Source of the DNA: Mucilaginibacter sabulilitoris
Lineage (GTDB): Bacteria > Bacteroidota > Bacteroidia > Sphingobacteriales > Sphingobacteriaceae
NCBI RefSeq assembly: GCF_034262375.1
Contig: NZ_CP139558.1
Coordinates: 2,356,001 to 2,420,000, forward strand
Length of the DNA stretch: 64,000 bases
Direction: 5' to 3'
Each line of letters begins with the position of its first letter. Position 1 is the first letter of the stretch. Below the pieces are notes generated by a model, which saw only the letters and a list, made by a program, of their open reading frames with translations, ran no database searches and had not been told where the DNA came from. This document shows, piece after piece, positions 1 through 8,838 of the stretch. A program made the translations under genes and the position numbers.

Positions 1-3000
1 AGCAATTCACCAAAGAGAAAAAGGACGTACGCCGCCACCAGCTGATGCTGGCCAAAAACCCCGAAGGCTATAAAAACCTGGTGAAACTGTGCTCTTTGGG
101 TTATATGGAAGGCTTGTACAGCAAATGGCCGCGTATTGATAAAGAACTGATATTAAAATATCATAAAGGCTTAATAGCTACCACCTGTTGCATTGGCGCA
201 TCGGTACCGCAGGCTATATTAAGAGAAACCCCTGAAAAGGCTGAAGAAGAATTTAAATGGTGGCTTGATCTGTTTGGCGAAGATTTTTATATCGAACTAC
301 AGCGCCATGATATCCCGGAGCAAACTACTATTAATAATGTATTGCTTACCTATGCTAAAAAATATAATGTAAAGGTAATATGCTCCAATGATTCACATTA
401 TGTAGATCAGCAGGACTCCAACGCGCACGATATTTTGCTTTGTGTAAATACCGGCGATATGCAGAGCACCCCAATAGCTACTGATGAAGAAGGTGGCCGG
501 GGCTATCGTTTCGGGTTCCCGAATGACCAGTTTTATTTTAAAACACAGGCCGAAATGGGCAGTCTGTTTAACGACGTTCCTGAATCATTGGATAATACCA
601 ACGAGATTGTGGATAAGGTGGAAGTGCTGAAACTGAAGCGTGATATCCTGTTGCCCAACTTTGTTATCCCTGATGAATTTAAGATTCACAATACCCCTGA
701 TGCCGATACGCTTAACCAGTGGGAATATTTAAAACATTTAACGTTTACCGGTGCTAAAGAGCGCTATATAGATATTTCGCCGGAGACGGAAGAACGTATC
801 AATTTTGAGCTGTTCACTATACGTACCATGGGTTTTGCCGGTTACTTCCTGATTGTGGCCGACTTTATTAAGCATGGCCGGGATATCGGTGTATTTATTG
901 GTCCGGGTCGTGGTTCGGCAGCCGGATCGGTGGTGGCCTATTGTACGGGGATCACCAATATCGATCCGATGAAATATAATCTCTTGTTCGAGAGGTTCCT
1001 TAACCCGGATCGTAAATCAATGCCCGATATTGATACCGACTTTGACGATGCCGGCCGCCAAAAAGTTATTGACTATGTGGTAGAAAAATATGGCAAAAAC
1101 CAGGTAGCACAGATTATTACCTATGGTTCAATGGCTGCCCGCACCAGTATACAGGACGTTGGGCGTGTACTGGATATTCCGCTATCTGAAATGACCGCTA
1201 TTAAAAAGCTGGTTCCTGATACTTTGGGTATTACTTTAAAGGAAGCTATTGAACAGGTACCCGAGCTAAAAGAAATATTAAACGGAAACGATTTACGTGC
1301 CCAGGTATTGCGCGAGGCCGAAAAGCTGGAAGGCTCGGTACGTAATACCGGTGTACATGCTGCAGGCATCATCATTGCTCCTTATGACCTTACGGATATT
1401 GTTCCGGTGGCTACCGCTAAGGACTCTGACCTGTTGGTTACCCAGTATGACGGCCGTGTGATTGAGGATGCAGGCGTTATTAAGATGGACTTTTTGGGTC
1501 TTAAAACCCTTACTATTATTAAGGACGCGCTGAGGATGATCAAGCAAAATCACGGCGTAAGCATTGATATTGATTACATTCCGCTTGATGACCAGGAAAC
1601 TTATGAACTTTATCAACGTGGAGATACCAACGGTACTTTCCAGTTTGAAAGTGATGGTATGCAAATGTACCTGCGCGACCTGAAGCCAGATAAGTTTGAA
1701 GACTTAATTGCTATGAACGCACTGTACCGCCCGGGGCCGATAGAGTACATACCCAACTTTATTAAACGTAAACACGGGCAGGAACCTATTGTATTTGACC
1801 TTGCGGATATGGAGGAGTACCTGGGCGAAACCTACGGTATTACCGTGTACCAGGAACAGGTGATGCTTTTATCGCAAAAACTGGCCGGCTTTAGTAAAGG
1901 CGATGCCGATGTTTTGCGTAAGGCCATGGGTAAAAAGCAAATTGAGGTATTGAATAAAATGGAGGCCCAGTTTATGGACGGAGCCATTGCGAAAGGGCAC
2001 CCCAAAGACAAGCTTACCAAAATATGGACAGACTGGAAGGCTTTTGCTCAATACGCCTTCAATAAATCGCATTCTACCTGTTATGCTTTTGTGGCATATC
2101 AAACTGCTTATTTAAAGGCGCATTACCCATCCGAATACATGGCAGCGGTTTTAAATAACCAGAACAATATGGAGAAGATAACCTTTTTCATGGAAGAATG
2201 CCGCCGGATGAACGTAGAGGTTTTGGGACCGGATATCAACGAATCGGACATGTCGTTCTCTGTAAATAAAAGGGGGCAGGTGCGTTTTGGATTGACTGGT
2301 GTTAAAGGTGTGGGCGATAAAGCGGTAGAGAGCATTATCGAAGAGCGTGATGCCAATGGACCTTACAATTCTTTATATGATTTCGCGCGTCGTTCCAATA
2401 CCCGCAGTGTAAACCGTAAATCGTACGAAAACCTGGTTTATGGCGGCGCTTTTGATGAGTTTGGTACAAAACGGGCGCAGTTTTTTGCTAAAACAGAATT
2501 AGGTGTTTTAACCGGTGTTGAACGCCTTATTAAATATGCAAATGATTACCAGAATGTGCAAAGCAGTTCACAATCGTCGTTATTCGGCGGTTCGGTAGCA
2601 TCTTATGTGCCTGAGCCGGCCATGCCCGAGGTAGAAGAATGGCCGCTGATAGAAAAACTGAAGTACGAAAAAACGGTAATTGGTATTTATTTAACCGGCC
2701 ACCCGCTTGATAATTATAAAGTTGAACTCGAAAGGTTTTGCAACAGCACTATCAGCGATCTGAAGCTGATGCAAAAAGCACGCTCTGGCGAAGGCGGTGA
2801 GGATATTATGGGCGCCTTTAACGAGCTTCGTAAACGAGGCGAGATCAGAATAGGTGGTTTGGTTGGAAATGTACAGCATAAGATGACTAAAACAGGGAAA
2901 CCCTTTGGTACTTTTGTACTGGAGGATTATAACGAGTCGTACGAGTTTGTATTGTTTGGCGAAGATTATGTTAAATTCCGCAACCTGATGATGGATGGTT

Positions 3001-3356
3001 ATTTTCTGCACCTGAAAGGGAATATCGAAGAAAAATTCCGTCAGAAGGATAACTGGGACCTGCGTATACAGGTAATGAGCCTGCTCTCTGAAATGCGCGA
3101 TAAAATGACCAAGTCGTTAACCGTATGCATTGATATGCATAGTTTGAACAGCAAACTATTGGACGATATACAGCATGCCATTAATGAAAACAATCAGAAA
3201 TACCCGGTGCAAAACTGCAAACTGCGTTTCCAGATCAAAGACCGCGAAGAAGCCATGCTGGTTGAGCTGGCCTCCAAAAATTTCAGGGTAAACCCCAGTG
3301 ATGACCTGATGGCTGATATTTTTAATTTAACCAATATGCAGCCAGTGCTCAATTAA
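1..3356 (+). CDS. dnaE: DNA polymerase III subunit alpha, 5' truncated
   Basis: Catalytic subunit of the replicative polymerase (C-family DNA polymerase). The frame is open from base 3 with no start, so the N-terminal part of the PHP domain lies outside the window; about 1,117 residues are visible. The glycine-rich GPGRGSAAGS segment (about 901-930) and the catalytic aspartate motif PDIDTDF (1023-1043) are intact, followed by the palm/fingers segment KMDFLGLKTL. A QSSLF sequence at 2571-2585 fits a beta-clamp binding motif, and an OB-fold region follows near 2850-2960. It ends at TAA 3354-3356 and is followed by a hairpin terminator. Nothing odd in the visible part; the identification is firm. 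Confidence 0.97.
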   Translation, partial: QFTKEKKDVRRHQLMLAKNPEGYKNLVKLCSLGYMEGLYSKWPRIDKELILKYHKGLIATTCCIGASVPQAILRETPEKAEEEFKWWLDLFGEDFYIELQRHDIPEQTTINNVLLTYAKKYNVKVICSNDSHYVDQQDSNAHDILLCVNTGDMQSTPIATDEEGGRGYRFGFPNDQFYFKTQAEMGSLFNDVPESLDNTNEIVDKVEVLKLKRDILLPNFVIPDEFKIHNTPDADTLNQWEYLKHLTFTGAKERYIDISPETEERINFELFTIRTMGFAGYFLIVADFIKHGRDIGVFIGPGRGSAAGSVVAYCTGITNIDPMKYNLLFERFLNPDRKSMPDIDTDFDDAGRQKVIDYVVEKYGKNQVAQIITYGSMAARTSIQDVGRVLDIPLSEMTAIKKLVPDTLGITLKEAIEQVPELKEILNGNDLRAQVLREAEKLEGSVRNTGVHAAGIIIAPYDLTDIVPVATAKDSDLLVTQYDGRVIEDAGVIKMDFLGLKTLTIIKDALRMIKQNHGVSIDIDYIPLDDQETYELYQRGDTNGTFQFESDGMQMYLRDLKPDKFEDLIAMNALYRPGPIEYIPNFIKRKHGQEPIVFDLADMEEYLGETYGITVYQEQVMLLSQKLAGFSKGDADVLRKAMGKKQIEVLNKMEAQFMDGAIAKGHPKDKLTKIWTDWKAFAQYAFNKSHSTCYAFVAYQTAYLKAHYPSEYMAAVLNNQNNMEKITFFMEECRRMNVEVLGPDINESDMSFSVNKRGQVRFGLTGVKGVGDKAVESIIEERDANGPYNSLYDFARRSNTRSVNRKSYENLVYGGAFDEFGTKRAQFFAKTELGVLTGVERLIKYANDYQNVQSSSQSSLFGGSVASYVPEPAMPEVEEWPLIEKLKYEKTVIGIYLTGHPLDNYKVELERFCNSTISDLKLMQKARSGEGGEDIMGAFNELRKRGEIRIGGLVGNVQHKMTKTGKPFGTFVLEDYNESYEFVLFGEDYVKFRNLMMDGYFLHLKGNIEEKFRQKDNWDLRIQVMSLLSEMRDKMTKSLTVCIDMHSLNSKLLDDIQHAINENNQKYPVQNCKLRFQIKDREEAMLVELASKNFRVNPSDDLMADIFNLTNMQPVLN

Positions 3357-3390
3357 TGCACCTGAATTAAAAGGTTTTTATAAATGTGTT

Positions 3391-3419
3391 ACGCTGCCCG
3401 CATCTCCCGTGGGCAGCGT
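3391..3419 (+). terminator. Hairpin after dnaE
   Basis: Perfect 9-bp inverted repeat (acgctgccc / gggcagcgt) with an 11-nt loop, 35 bases after the dnaE stop. There is no strong T-run after it (tataata), so it may be a weak intrinsic terminator or an RNA 3' end stabiliser. Confidence 0.6.
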
Positions 3420-3761
3420 TATAATACTGAGGGTATCACAATTTCGCACTTATACATTTTGGTATACAACCTTGCCCATGTAACCCATTATCTCTCAGAT
3501 TTAGTGGATATTGCTGGCGATTAAATAATGGACGGGCTATTATTTGCATAAACAAGAACATTAAGACCGATTGATTATGCTTTTATGGCCCCGTTACACG
3601 CACTAAGTATCCTTAACATTACAATTTAGTTCAGTGCGTTGCCGGTGTCAGAAAGAATAGTTCGGCTATTAGTATCCATCGTTCTTAATGAATTTTTGAA
3701 CTGATTTTAAGCTCATTTACCTATAAGTGGTTGGGCTTAATCAAATATTACTTACCAACAG
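3420..3761. other. Intergenic region without a recognisable gene
   Basis: The gap between dnaE and the acyltransferase gene is about 400 bases. After the hairpin I see no convincing coding frame, RNA gene or TAnnTTTG promoter box. The promoter of the downstream gene must lie here but I cannot point to it. Confidence 0.5.
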
Positions 3762-4913
3762 ATGAATAAAGCGGAAATAAAGAGCCTTACCGGCATTAGA
3801 GGTGTAGCTGCAGTATATGTTATTATATTTCATTGGTATAACCACCTGTTTCACACACAACCGGTCGTGTCCTTTACGCCTATGGGTCAGATAGGGCATA
3901 ACTTTATTAAACATGGATATTTAGCGGTAGACTTATTTTTCTCATTGAGTGCGTTTGTTTTGTGCATAGCATCTTACAAACTGTTTTCAGAAAAACCGAC
4001 TTTTGAGAATTATAAAATGTTTATTATCAAGCGATTTTTCAGACTTTTTCCTGTATATATAGTTTTAACTTTCTTGTATTCTCTCTGGTTTGACAAGTCA
4101 AGTTTAACGAACCTTTTAATCAACCTCACTTTGTTTCAGGGCATTATTCCTTCACACAGTGGCTCAATAGTTCCGCCGGGATGGTCTTTGACAAATGAGT
4201 GGGTTATCTGTTTTGTATTTCCGTTTTTTCTTTATTATGCGGTGAAGTTCAGAAAGAATGCCTGGATGCTTGTTGTTATGGCGGTGGCTATTATAATACT
4301 GATCAGTTTTGTGCGAGCACACGCATTAAACTGGAGTAACTCTGCTGTTTTGGATAAGGTTAAAGGCTTTAATCCAAATATTGGTTATACCCGTGGCCCT
4401 TCAAGTTTCGGGCGAACAATAGCCTCTTTCTTCCTGGGTATATTTGCTTTTCTGGTTTACAAATTTAAAGATCACCAGGGGCCTTACTTTAAATATTTAG
4501 GCTATCTAAGCGCGCCGATATTAGTTTTACTTTTTGTTAAGAGTGCTGACGTTGCAGTTGTTCTTTTAATGCCCATTCTTATTCTTTATGTAACGCAAGC
4601 TAATTTTTTAAACAGGTTTTTATCCTCAAAGCCGGTTCATTTTGCAGGGGCAATTTCCTATTCTTTGTATTTGAGCCATTTTTTCTTCATAAATACTTAT
4701 GATAGTGTGGCTGCATTACTAAAAATTGACAGCCGATTATTTAGCTTATCGTACGTATTAATTGCAACTTTTGTATTTAGTACAATTACCTACTATTGTA
4801 TAGAAAAACCGGGGATTGCACTATTTAAGCCTAAGCCCAAACATAAAACCGCAACTAACATCGATTTACTTTCTGAACAAAATAAAGCCCCTGCCGGTCT
4901 CAAGACTTCTTAA
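3762..4913 (+). CDS. Acyltransferase family 3 membrane protein (OafA/YrhL type)
   Basis: Integral membrane acyltransferase of 383 residues, of the family that O-acetylates or O-acylates surface sugars. The N-terminus has the family signature: LTGIRGVAAVYVIIFHW, with the conserved Arg and the His of the FHW motif (about residues 9-25), followed by roughly ten hydrophobic segments and a short polar C-terminal tail. The ATG at 3762 precedes the signature by a few residues, the usual spacing. The gene is monocistronic by layout, with spacers of about 400 and 260 bases on either side. It reads as more AT-rich than dnaE, which may hint at acquisition, but I did not compute this. The substrate is unknown. 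Confidence 0.88.
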   Translation: MNKAEIKSLTGIRGVAAVYVIIFHWYNHLFHTQPVVSFTPMGQIGHNFIKHGYLAVDLFFSLSAFVLCIASYKLFSEKPTFENYKMFIIKRFFRLFPVYIVLTFLYSLWFDKSSLTNLLINLTLFQGIIPSHSGSIVPPGWSLTNEWVICFVFPFFLYYAVKFRKNAWMLVVMAVAIIILISFVRAHALNWSNSAVLDKVKGFNPNIGYTRGPSSFGRTIASFFLGIFAFLVYKFKDHQGPYFKYLGYLSAPILVLLFVKSADVAVVLLMPILILYVTQANFLNRFLSSKPVHFAGAISYSLYLSHFFFINTYDSVAALLKIDSRLFSLSYVLIATFVFSTITYYCIEKPGIALFKPKPKHKTATNIDLLSEQNKAPAGLKTS

Positions 4914-4963
4914 TAGGTAATATTGATCTTTCGATGTTTCCTGCATTACACAATAGTTTGATT

Positions 4964-5010
4964 TTCTTAATTTTCTGACCAAATTATTCAATTGGTCAGA
5001 AAATTAAGAA
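4964..5010. repeat. Perfect 19-bp inverted repeat (bidirectional hairpin)
   Basis: Arms 4964-4982 and 4992-5010 are exact reverse complements with a 9-nt loop. The element lies about 50 bases after the acyltransferase stop and 160 bases before trxA. It could terminate transcription on both strands or be a remnant of a small palindromic mobile element. Confidence 0.75.
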
Positions 5011-5097
5011 TGTTAATAAAATCTGCTATAAGTAACTGTCAGGCCAATGTTTGGTGGATAAATTATATCAATATAATTGTCACAATGTCAGGTCGCA

Positions 5098-5130
5098 CTT
5101 GTGGCAAGCTATTTGAATAGTATATATTTG
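5098..5130 (+). promoter_or_regulatory. Predicted trxA promoter
   Basis: TATATTTG at 5123-5130 matches the Bacteroidota -7 consensus TAnnTTTG, and CTTG at 5098-5101 could be the -33 element with a 21-bp spacer. The trxA ATG lies 41 bases downstream, giving a leader of about 35 nt. Confidence 0.6.
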
Positions 5131-5171
5131 TAATACAAATTGTAATACACAAAATTTAAAAAATAGAAATC

Positions 5172-5492
5172 ATGGCTTTAGAAATAACTGATGCGAACTT
5201 TGACGAACTTGTACTGAAATCAGACAAACCCGTACTTATTGACTTTTGGGCAGAATGGTGTGGCCCATGTAGAATGGTAGGTCCGGTAGTTGAAGACATC
5301 GCAAAAGAATACGAAGGAAAAGCTGTTGTGGGTAAAGTTAACGTTGATAACAACCCAGGCATATCAACAAAATTTGGTATCCGTAATATCCCTGCTTTAT
5401 TATTCTTTAAAAATGGCGAAATTGTGGATAAACAAATTGGCGCTGTTCCAAAATCAGTATTAACTGATAAATTGGTTAAACAATTAGTTTAA
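5172..5492 (+). CDS. trxA: Thioredoxin
   Basis: Cytosolic thioredoxin of 106 residues, the standard family length. It reduces protein disulfides using the WCGPC active site (in FWAEWCGPCRMVGP, about residues 28-41). The conserved cis-Pro region is present as RNIPALLFFKNGE. There is no signal peptide, so it acts in the cytoplasm, where it would supply reductant to enzymes such as the Bcp peroxidase encoded at 20.4 kb. It has its own promoter and a strong terminator 60 bases after the stop. Confidence 0.97.
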   Translation: MALEITDANFDELVLKSDKPVLIDFWAEWCGPCRMVGPVVEDIAKEYEGKAVVGKVNVDNNPGISTKFGIRNIPALLFFKNGEIVDKQIGAVPKSVLTDKLVKQLV

Positions 5493-5550
5493 TTAACAAA
5501 GGCAAAAATTAAGCTTATTTAAGAGCTTAGTCCACCATATTTATTACCTT

Positions 5551-5582
5551 AAAAGCGTCACCAATTTGGTGACGCTTTTTTT
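5551..5582 (+). terminator. Intrinsic terminator of trxA
   Basis: Inverted repeat aaaagcgtcacc / ggtgacgctttt with a short AT loop, running straight into a T-tract. This is a classic Rho-independent terminator. Confidence 0.9.
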
Positions 5583-5600
5583 ATGCATTATATTAGCCTT

Positions 5601-6521
5601 ATGCCCAAATTAAATGACGATCAGCAAATAAGGCACCTGGCCAATCTCGAGCTGCTTGCCCGCCAGGTGGTTGAAGGCTTTATAACCGGGTTGCATCAAA
5701 GTCCTTTTCATGGCTTTTCTGTAGAGTTTGCAGAACACCGTTTGTATAATAATGGCGAATCTGTAAAAAATATAGACTGGAAGCTACTTGCCCGTACCGA
5801 AAAAATGTTTGTAAAGCAGTTTGAGGAAGAGACCAATTTACGTTGTTATTTATTACTGGATACTTCATCATCTATGAACTTTCCGGAAAAAGGATTAAAT
5901 AAGCTTCAGTTCTCAATCTATGCTATAGCCTCGTTAATGCACCTGTTTAAAAAGCAGCGCGATGCCTTTGGTTTGTGCCTGTTTTCGAATAAAATTGATT
6001 GGCTCAGCGCCGCAAAATCCACTTCGGCGCATTTATTTCATTTGTATGCGGAGCTCGAAAAAATGTACAATAACCCGCGCGTAAACACAGTTACCAATAT
6101 AACTGATGTTTTGCACCATATTGCCCAGGAAATTCACCAGCGCAGCATGGTAATCATTTTTAGCGATATGCTGGAAAATAACCTGGATACCGATAAGTTA
6201 CAATCGCTATTCGCGGCTATTCAGCATTTAAAGTTCAATAAGCATGAAGTGATCATTTTTAATGTTCATGATAAGCAAAAGGAACTCGATTTTAACTTCG
6301 ATAATCGCCCCCATCATTTTGTTGATATAGAAAGCGGGGCCGAGATTAAAGTACATCCTGGTAAAGTTCGTGATGCTTACCGGGCATCATTAGCAACATA
6401 CCGTCATGAACTGGAGCTCAAATGTGCCCAATACCACATAGATTTAGTTGATGCCGATATACACGAAGGATATAACCAGATTCTGAAAACTTATCTGGTA
6501 AAGCGGAATAAAATGATATAA
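5601..6521 (+). CDS. DUF58 domain-containing protein
   Basis: DUF58 protein of 306 residues with a von Willebrand A-like fold; such proteins are usually found with MoxR AAA+ ATPases and transglutaminase-like genes, which are not seen here. The N-terminal signature is present (FHGFSVEFAEHRLYNNGE, then KNIDWKLLARTEK and KQFEEE), followed by the MIDAS-like DTSSS in the VWA-type region (LLLDTSSSMNF). A further ATG at 5583 would add six residues but sits directly against the trxA terminator T-tract, so I prefer 5601. It converges on the histidine kinase gene, with a shared hairpin between them. The biological role is not known. Confidence 0.85.
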   Translation: MPKLNDDQQIRHLANLELLARQVVEGFITGLHQSPFHGFSVEFAEHRLYNNGESVKNIDWKLLARTEKMFVKQFEEETNLRCYLLLDTSSSMNFPEKGLNKLQFSIYAIASLMHLFKKQRDAFGLCLFSNKIDWLSAAKSTSAHLFHLYAELEKMYNNPRVNTVTNITDVLHHIAQEIHQRSMVIIFSDMLENNLDTDKLQSLFAAIQHLKFNKHEVIIFNVHDKQKELDFNFDNRPHHFVDIESGAEIKVHPGKVRDAYRASLATYRHELELKCAQYHIDLVDADIHEGYNQILKTYLVKRNKMI

Positions 6522-6527
6522 ATAAAA

Positions 6528-6551
6528 AAGGCTACTTTTTAAAATAGCCTT
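6528..6551. terminator. Bidirectional hairpin between convergent genes
   Basis: Stem aaggcta / tagcctt with a T5A4 loop, lying just after the DUF58 stop and about 70 bases beyond the 3' end of the convergent histidine kinase gene. Confidence 0.6.
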
Positions 6552-6617
6552 CTTAATAGGGGTAACACTTACTAAAACTAAACAAAGAAATATAATCAAG
6601 ATGAAGTTTTAATGAAG

Positions 6618-7940
6618 TTAGCCCTCATGATTAAAGGTTAGTTTTACGATAGTGCCTTTATCCTTAATCGAGCTTATTTTAACTTTAATATTATGGAAAG
6701 CGGTGATACTCTTTACAATAGCCAGCCCTAGGCCATAACTTTCCTTTTCGTCGGTGTCAAATTTTTCAAAACGGTTAAACGCGTTTTCTATTTGTCGCTC
6801 ATCCATGCCGGCACCGGTGTCTGCAATTATTATAGAATAAATATCATCGGCAAGCTCGTCATTAATGGTAATTGTACCTTTTATGTTGTTGTATTTTATG
6901 GAGTTGTTAATAATGTTGTACAGTAGTGTATGTATTAGCGGCCGGTTACCTTTTATAGAATAAATGTATTTGATATGATTTGTAAATTTTAACTCCTTTT
7001 CGTCCATCCGGTCTTCCAGTTCCTCATGTATTTCTTTAATAACACCGGCTATCATCACCATATCTGTTTTATCAAACTGGTTGTTTTCAACTTTTGATAT
7101 CAGCAGTAAACTGTTAATGATAGATTTTAAACGGTTTAAAGTTTTAAGCGAAGCATGCATTTTATTTTCACTGCCTTCGCTCAGGTCCTCCTGCAGTAAT
7201 ATATTTTCGAGACGGGAACTGATGATGGAGATTGGCGTAAGCAACTCATGCGATACATTGGCAATAAATTGTTTCTCCAGTATAAACAGGTTTGATATCT
7301 TTTTCATCAGAGAGCTGATGCTGTCATCAAGCATTTCAAAATCCTGGGTGGTGGTTTTTACCTTTTCGTAATCAAAGTTCATGGGGTCGTTTACTTTGAT
7401 TAGTTTCCGGTCTATTATTTTATAAAATGGCGCAAGCAAAAATTTGGTGAATATCAGGTCGCTAACCAGGGTGAGGGCCAGGGCAATTACCAAAACCACG
7501 AGGGTGAATTTTTTGATGATAGATTTTAACTCTTCTACCGATTCAATGGCCACCCCAATTTCAAGCCGGTAAGTATGCTCTTTAAAATTAAAATAATGTG
7601 ATAGTATCCGATAGGTTTGCTCATTCTGGTCGGCGCCACGGGTTTCGGTGGTGAATTTTACTTCGCTGGTGGTTTTCGGATTGTATTTAGCAGGCCTTAT
7701 AATTATAAATTCTTCCTTTAAAATATTATAATCAGTATATACTTTCTGGCTGTTTAAATAGTGACTTATTTCATTCGATGAAAGATCCCTTAGCGTTTCT
7801 CTCTTATCGTTCTCCAGCCGTACCTCAATATGGTTATAGGATATTTTTTCAATAGAAAGCAGGATAAGCAAACCGGTAAATAAAATAATAGCCACCTTGG
7901 TTAAGGTGTTATATAGGGCCAGTTTTACCTGTAGTTTCAT
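6618..7940 (-). CDS. Two-component sensor histidine kinase
   Basis: Inner-membrane histidine kinase of 440 residues. Transmembrane segments are near residues 14-30 and 146-166 and enclose a periplasmic sensor region of about 115 residues of no recognised family. The phospho-acceptor His231 lies in FIANVSHELLTPIS; the N-box (NIINNSIKYNN, near 342-352), G1 box DTGAGMD (374-380) and G2 box YGLGLAIV (402-409) are all intact. It sits 18 bases downstream of the response regulator gene and is surely co-transcribed with it. The stimulus is unknown; the GH130 gene divergent from the pair is a possible target. Confidence 0.95.
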   Translation of the reverse strand: MKLQVKLALYNTLTKVAIILFTGLLILLSIEKISYNHIEVRLENDKRETLRDLSSNEISHYLNSQKVYTDYNILKEEFIIIRPAKYNPKTTSEVKFTTETRGADQNEQTYRILSHYFNFKEHTYRLEIGVAIESVEELKSIIKKFTLVVLVIALALTLVSDLIFTKFLLAPFYKIIDRKLIKVNDPMNFDYEKVKTTTQDFEMLDDSISSLMKKISNLFILEKQFIANVSHELLTPISIISSRLENILLQEDLSEGSENKMHASLKTLNRLKSIINSLLLISKVENNQFDKTDMVMIAGVIKEIHEELEDRMDEKELKFTNHIKYIYSIKGNRPLIHTLLYNIINNSIKYNNIKGTITINDELADDIYSIIIADTGAGMDERQIENAFNRFEKFDTDEKESYGLGLAIVKSITAFHNIKVKISSIKDKGTIVKLTFNHEG

Positions 7941-7958
7941 GTAGGCTGATAATATAAT

Positions 7959-8636
7959 TTAAATATTGATACGGTAACCAATACTCCTCACGGTTTCAAA
8001 CCAGTCAATAGGGATATACTGTGAAAGCTTTTTACGCAGGTTTTTAACATGAACATCAACAAAGTTCGAGTCGGAATTTATTTCCAATACATCGCCCCAA
8101 ACATGTTCAGTTAGATTGGTGCGTGATATTACCCGGTTTTTGTTTAAAACCAGGTAGTTAAATATTTCAAATTCCTTTTTGGTAAGGGCAATGCGTTCAT
8201 CATTATACATTACGGTGCGGTTTTGTATATTAACCCGCAGGCCCTTAATATGAATATCATTACTTTCCAGCCGGTGTTTGCGACGTGTTATAGCATGCAT
8301 TCGCGCTAAAAGCTCATTTAATGAAAACGGCTTGGCCAGGTAATCATCCGCCCCTTGTTCTAAACCCATAACCCGGTCGTCAACAGCCCCGCGCGCGGTG
8401 AGTATAATAACGGCATCTTCGCGTTTATCAAGGCCTTTCAGCATTTTCAAAAGTTCAAAACCATCCCCGTCGGGCAAACCGAGGTCAAGCAGTATAAAAT
8501 CATAGTTATTTACAAATATTTTTTCTTCTGCCGATTTTTTGGTTCGGGCGTGTTCAACCGTAAATCCTTCGTGGCTTAAAAATTCATCAACTTCAAGGGC
8601 CAAACCTTTTTCGTCTTCAACAATCAGTACATTCAT
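7959..8636 (-). CDS. OmpR/PhoB-family response regulator
   Basis: DNA-binding response regulator of 225 residues. The receiver domain (1-115) has the acidic pair at residues 7-8, phospho-acceptor Asp51 (in FILLDLGLPDGDG), Thr80 and Lys102 (LAKPF). The C-terminal winged helix carries the usual trans_reg_C pattern (LTKKEFEIFNYLVLNKNRVISR). It is first in an operon with the histidine kinase. The 200-base divergent space to the GH130 gene may hold its operators; I could not identify a clear direct-repeat site. Confidence 0.96.
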   Translation of the reverse strand: MNVLIVEDEKGLALEVDEFLSHEGFTVEHARTKKSAEEKIFVNNYDFILLDLGLPDGDGFELLKMLKGLDKREDAVIILTARGAVDDRVMGLEQGADDYLAKPFSLNELLARMHAITRRKHRLESNDIHIKGLRVNIQNRTVMYNDERIALTKKEFEIFNYLVLNKNRVISRTNLTEHVWGDVLEINSDSNFVDVHVKNLRKKLSQYIPIDWFETVRSIGYRINI

Positions 8637-8838
8637 ACGCTTGCAATTTATTAAATAGAATCAAGAATTAAGAGCCAAGATATAACTACGGCGTAAAACC
8701 TAAAATTACATAACATTTAGACGCATAACTGCTGGTTCTTTCATCTTTTAAACAATATTAGTTCAATAAAAAGGTTTGTAAAATTAACGCAATCAATTTT
8801 TACTTAATGCTGTTAATGAATAAACGCTATCTTTTAAT

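Noticed and set aside
1293..1664. 123-codon antisense frame inside dnaE
   Set aside because: Entirely inside a conserved polymerase gene; no domain.
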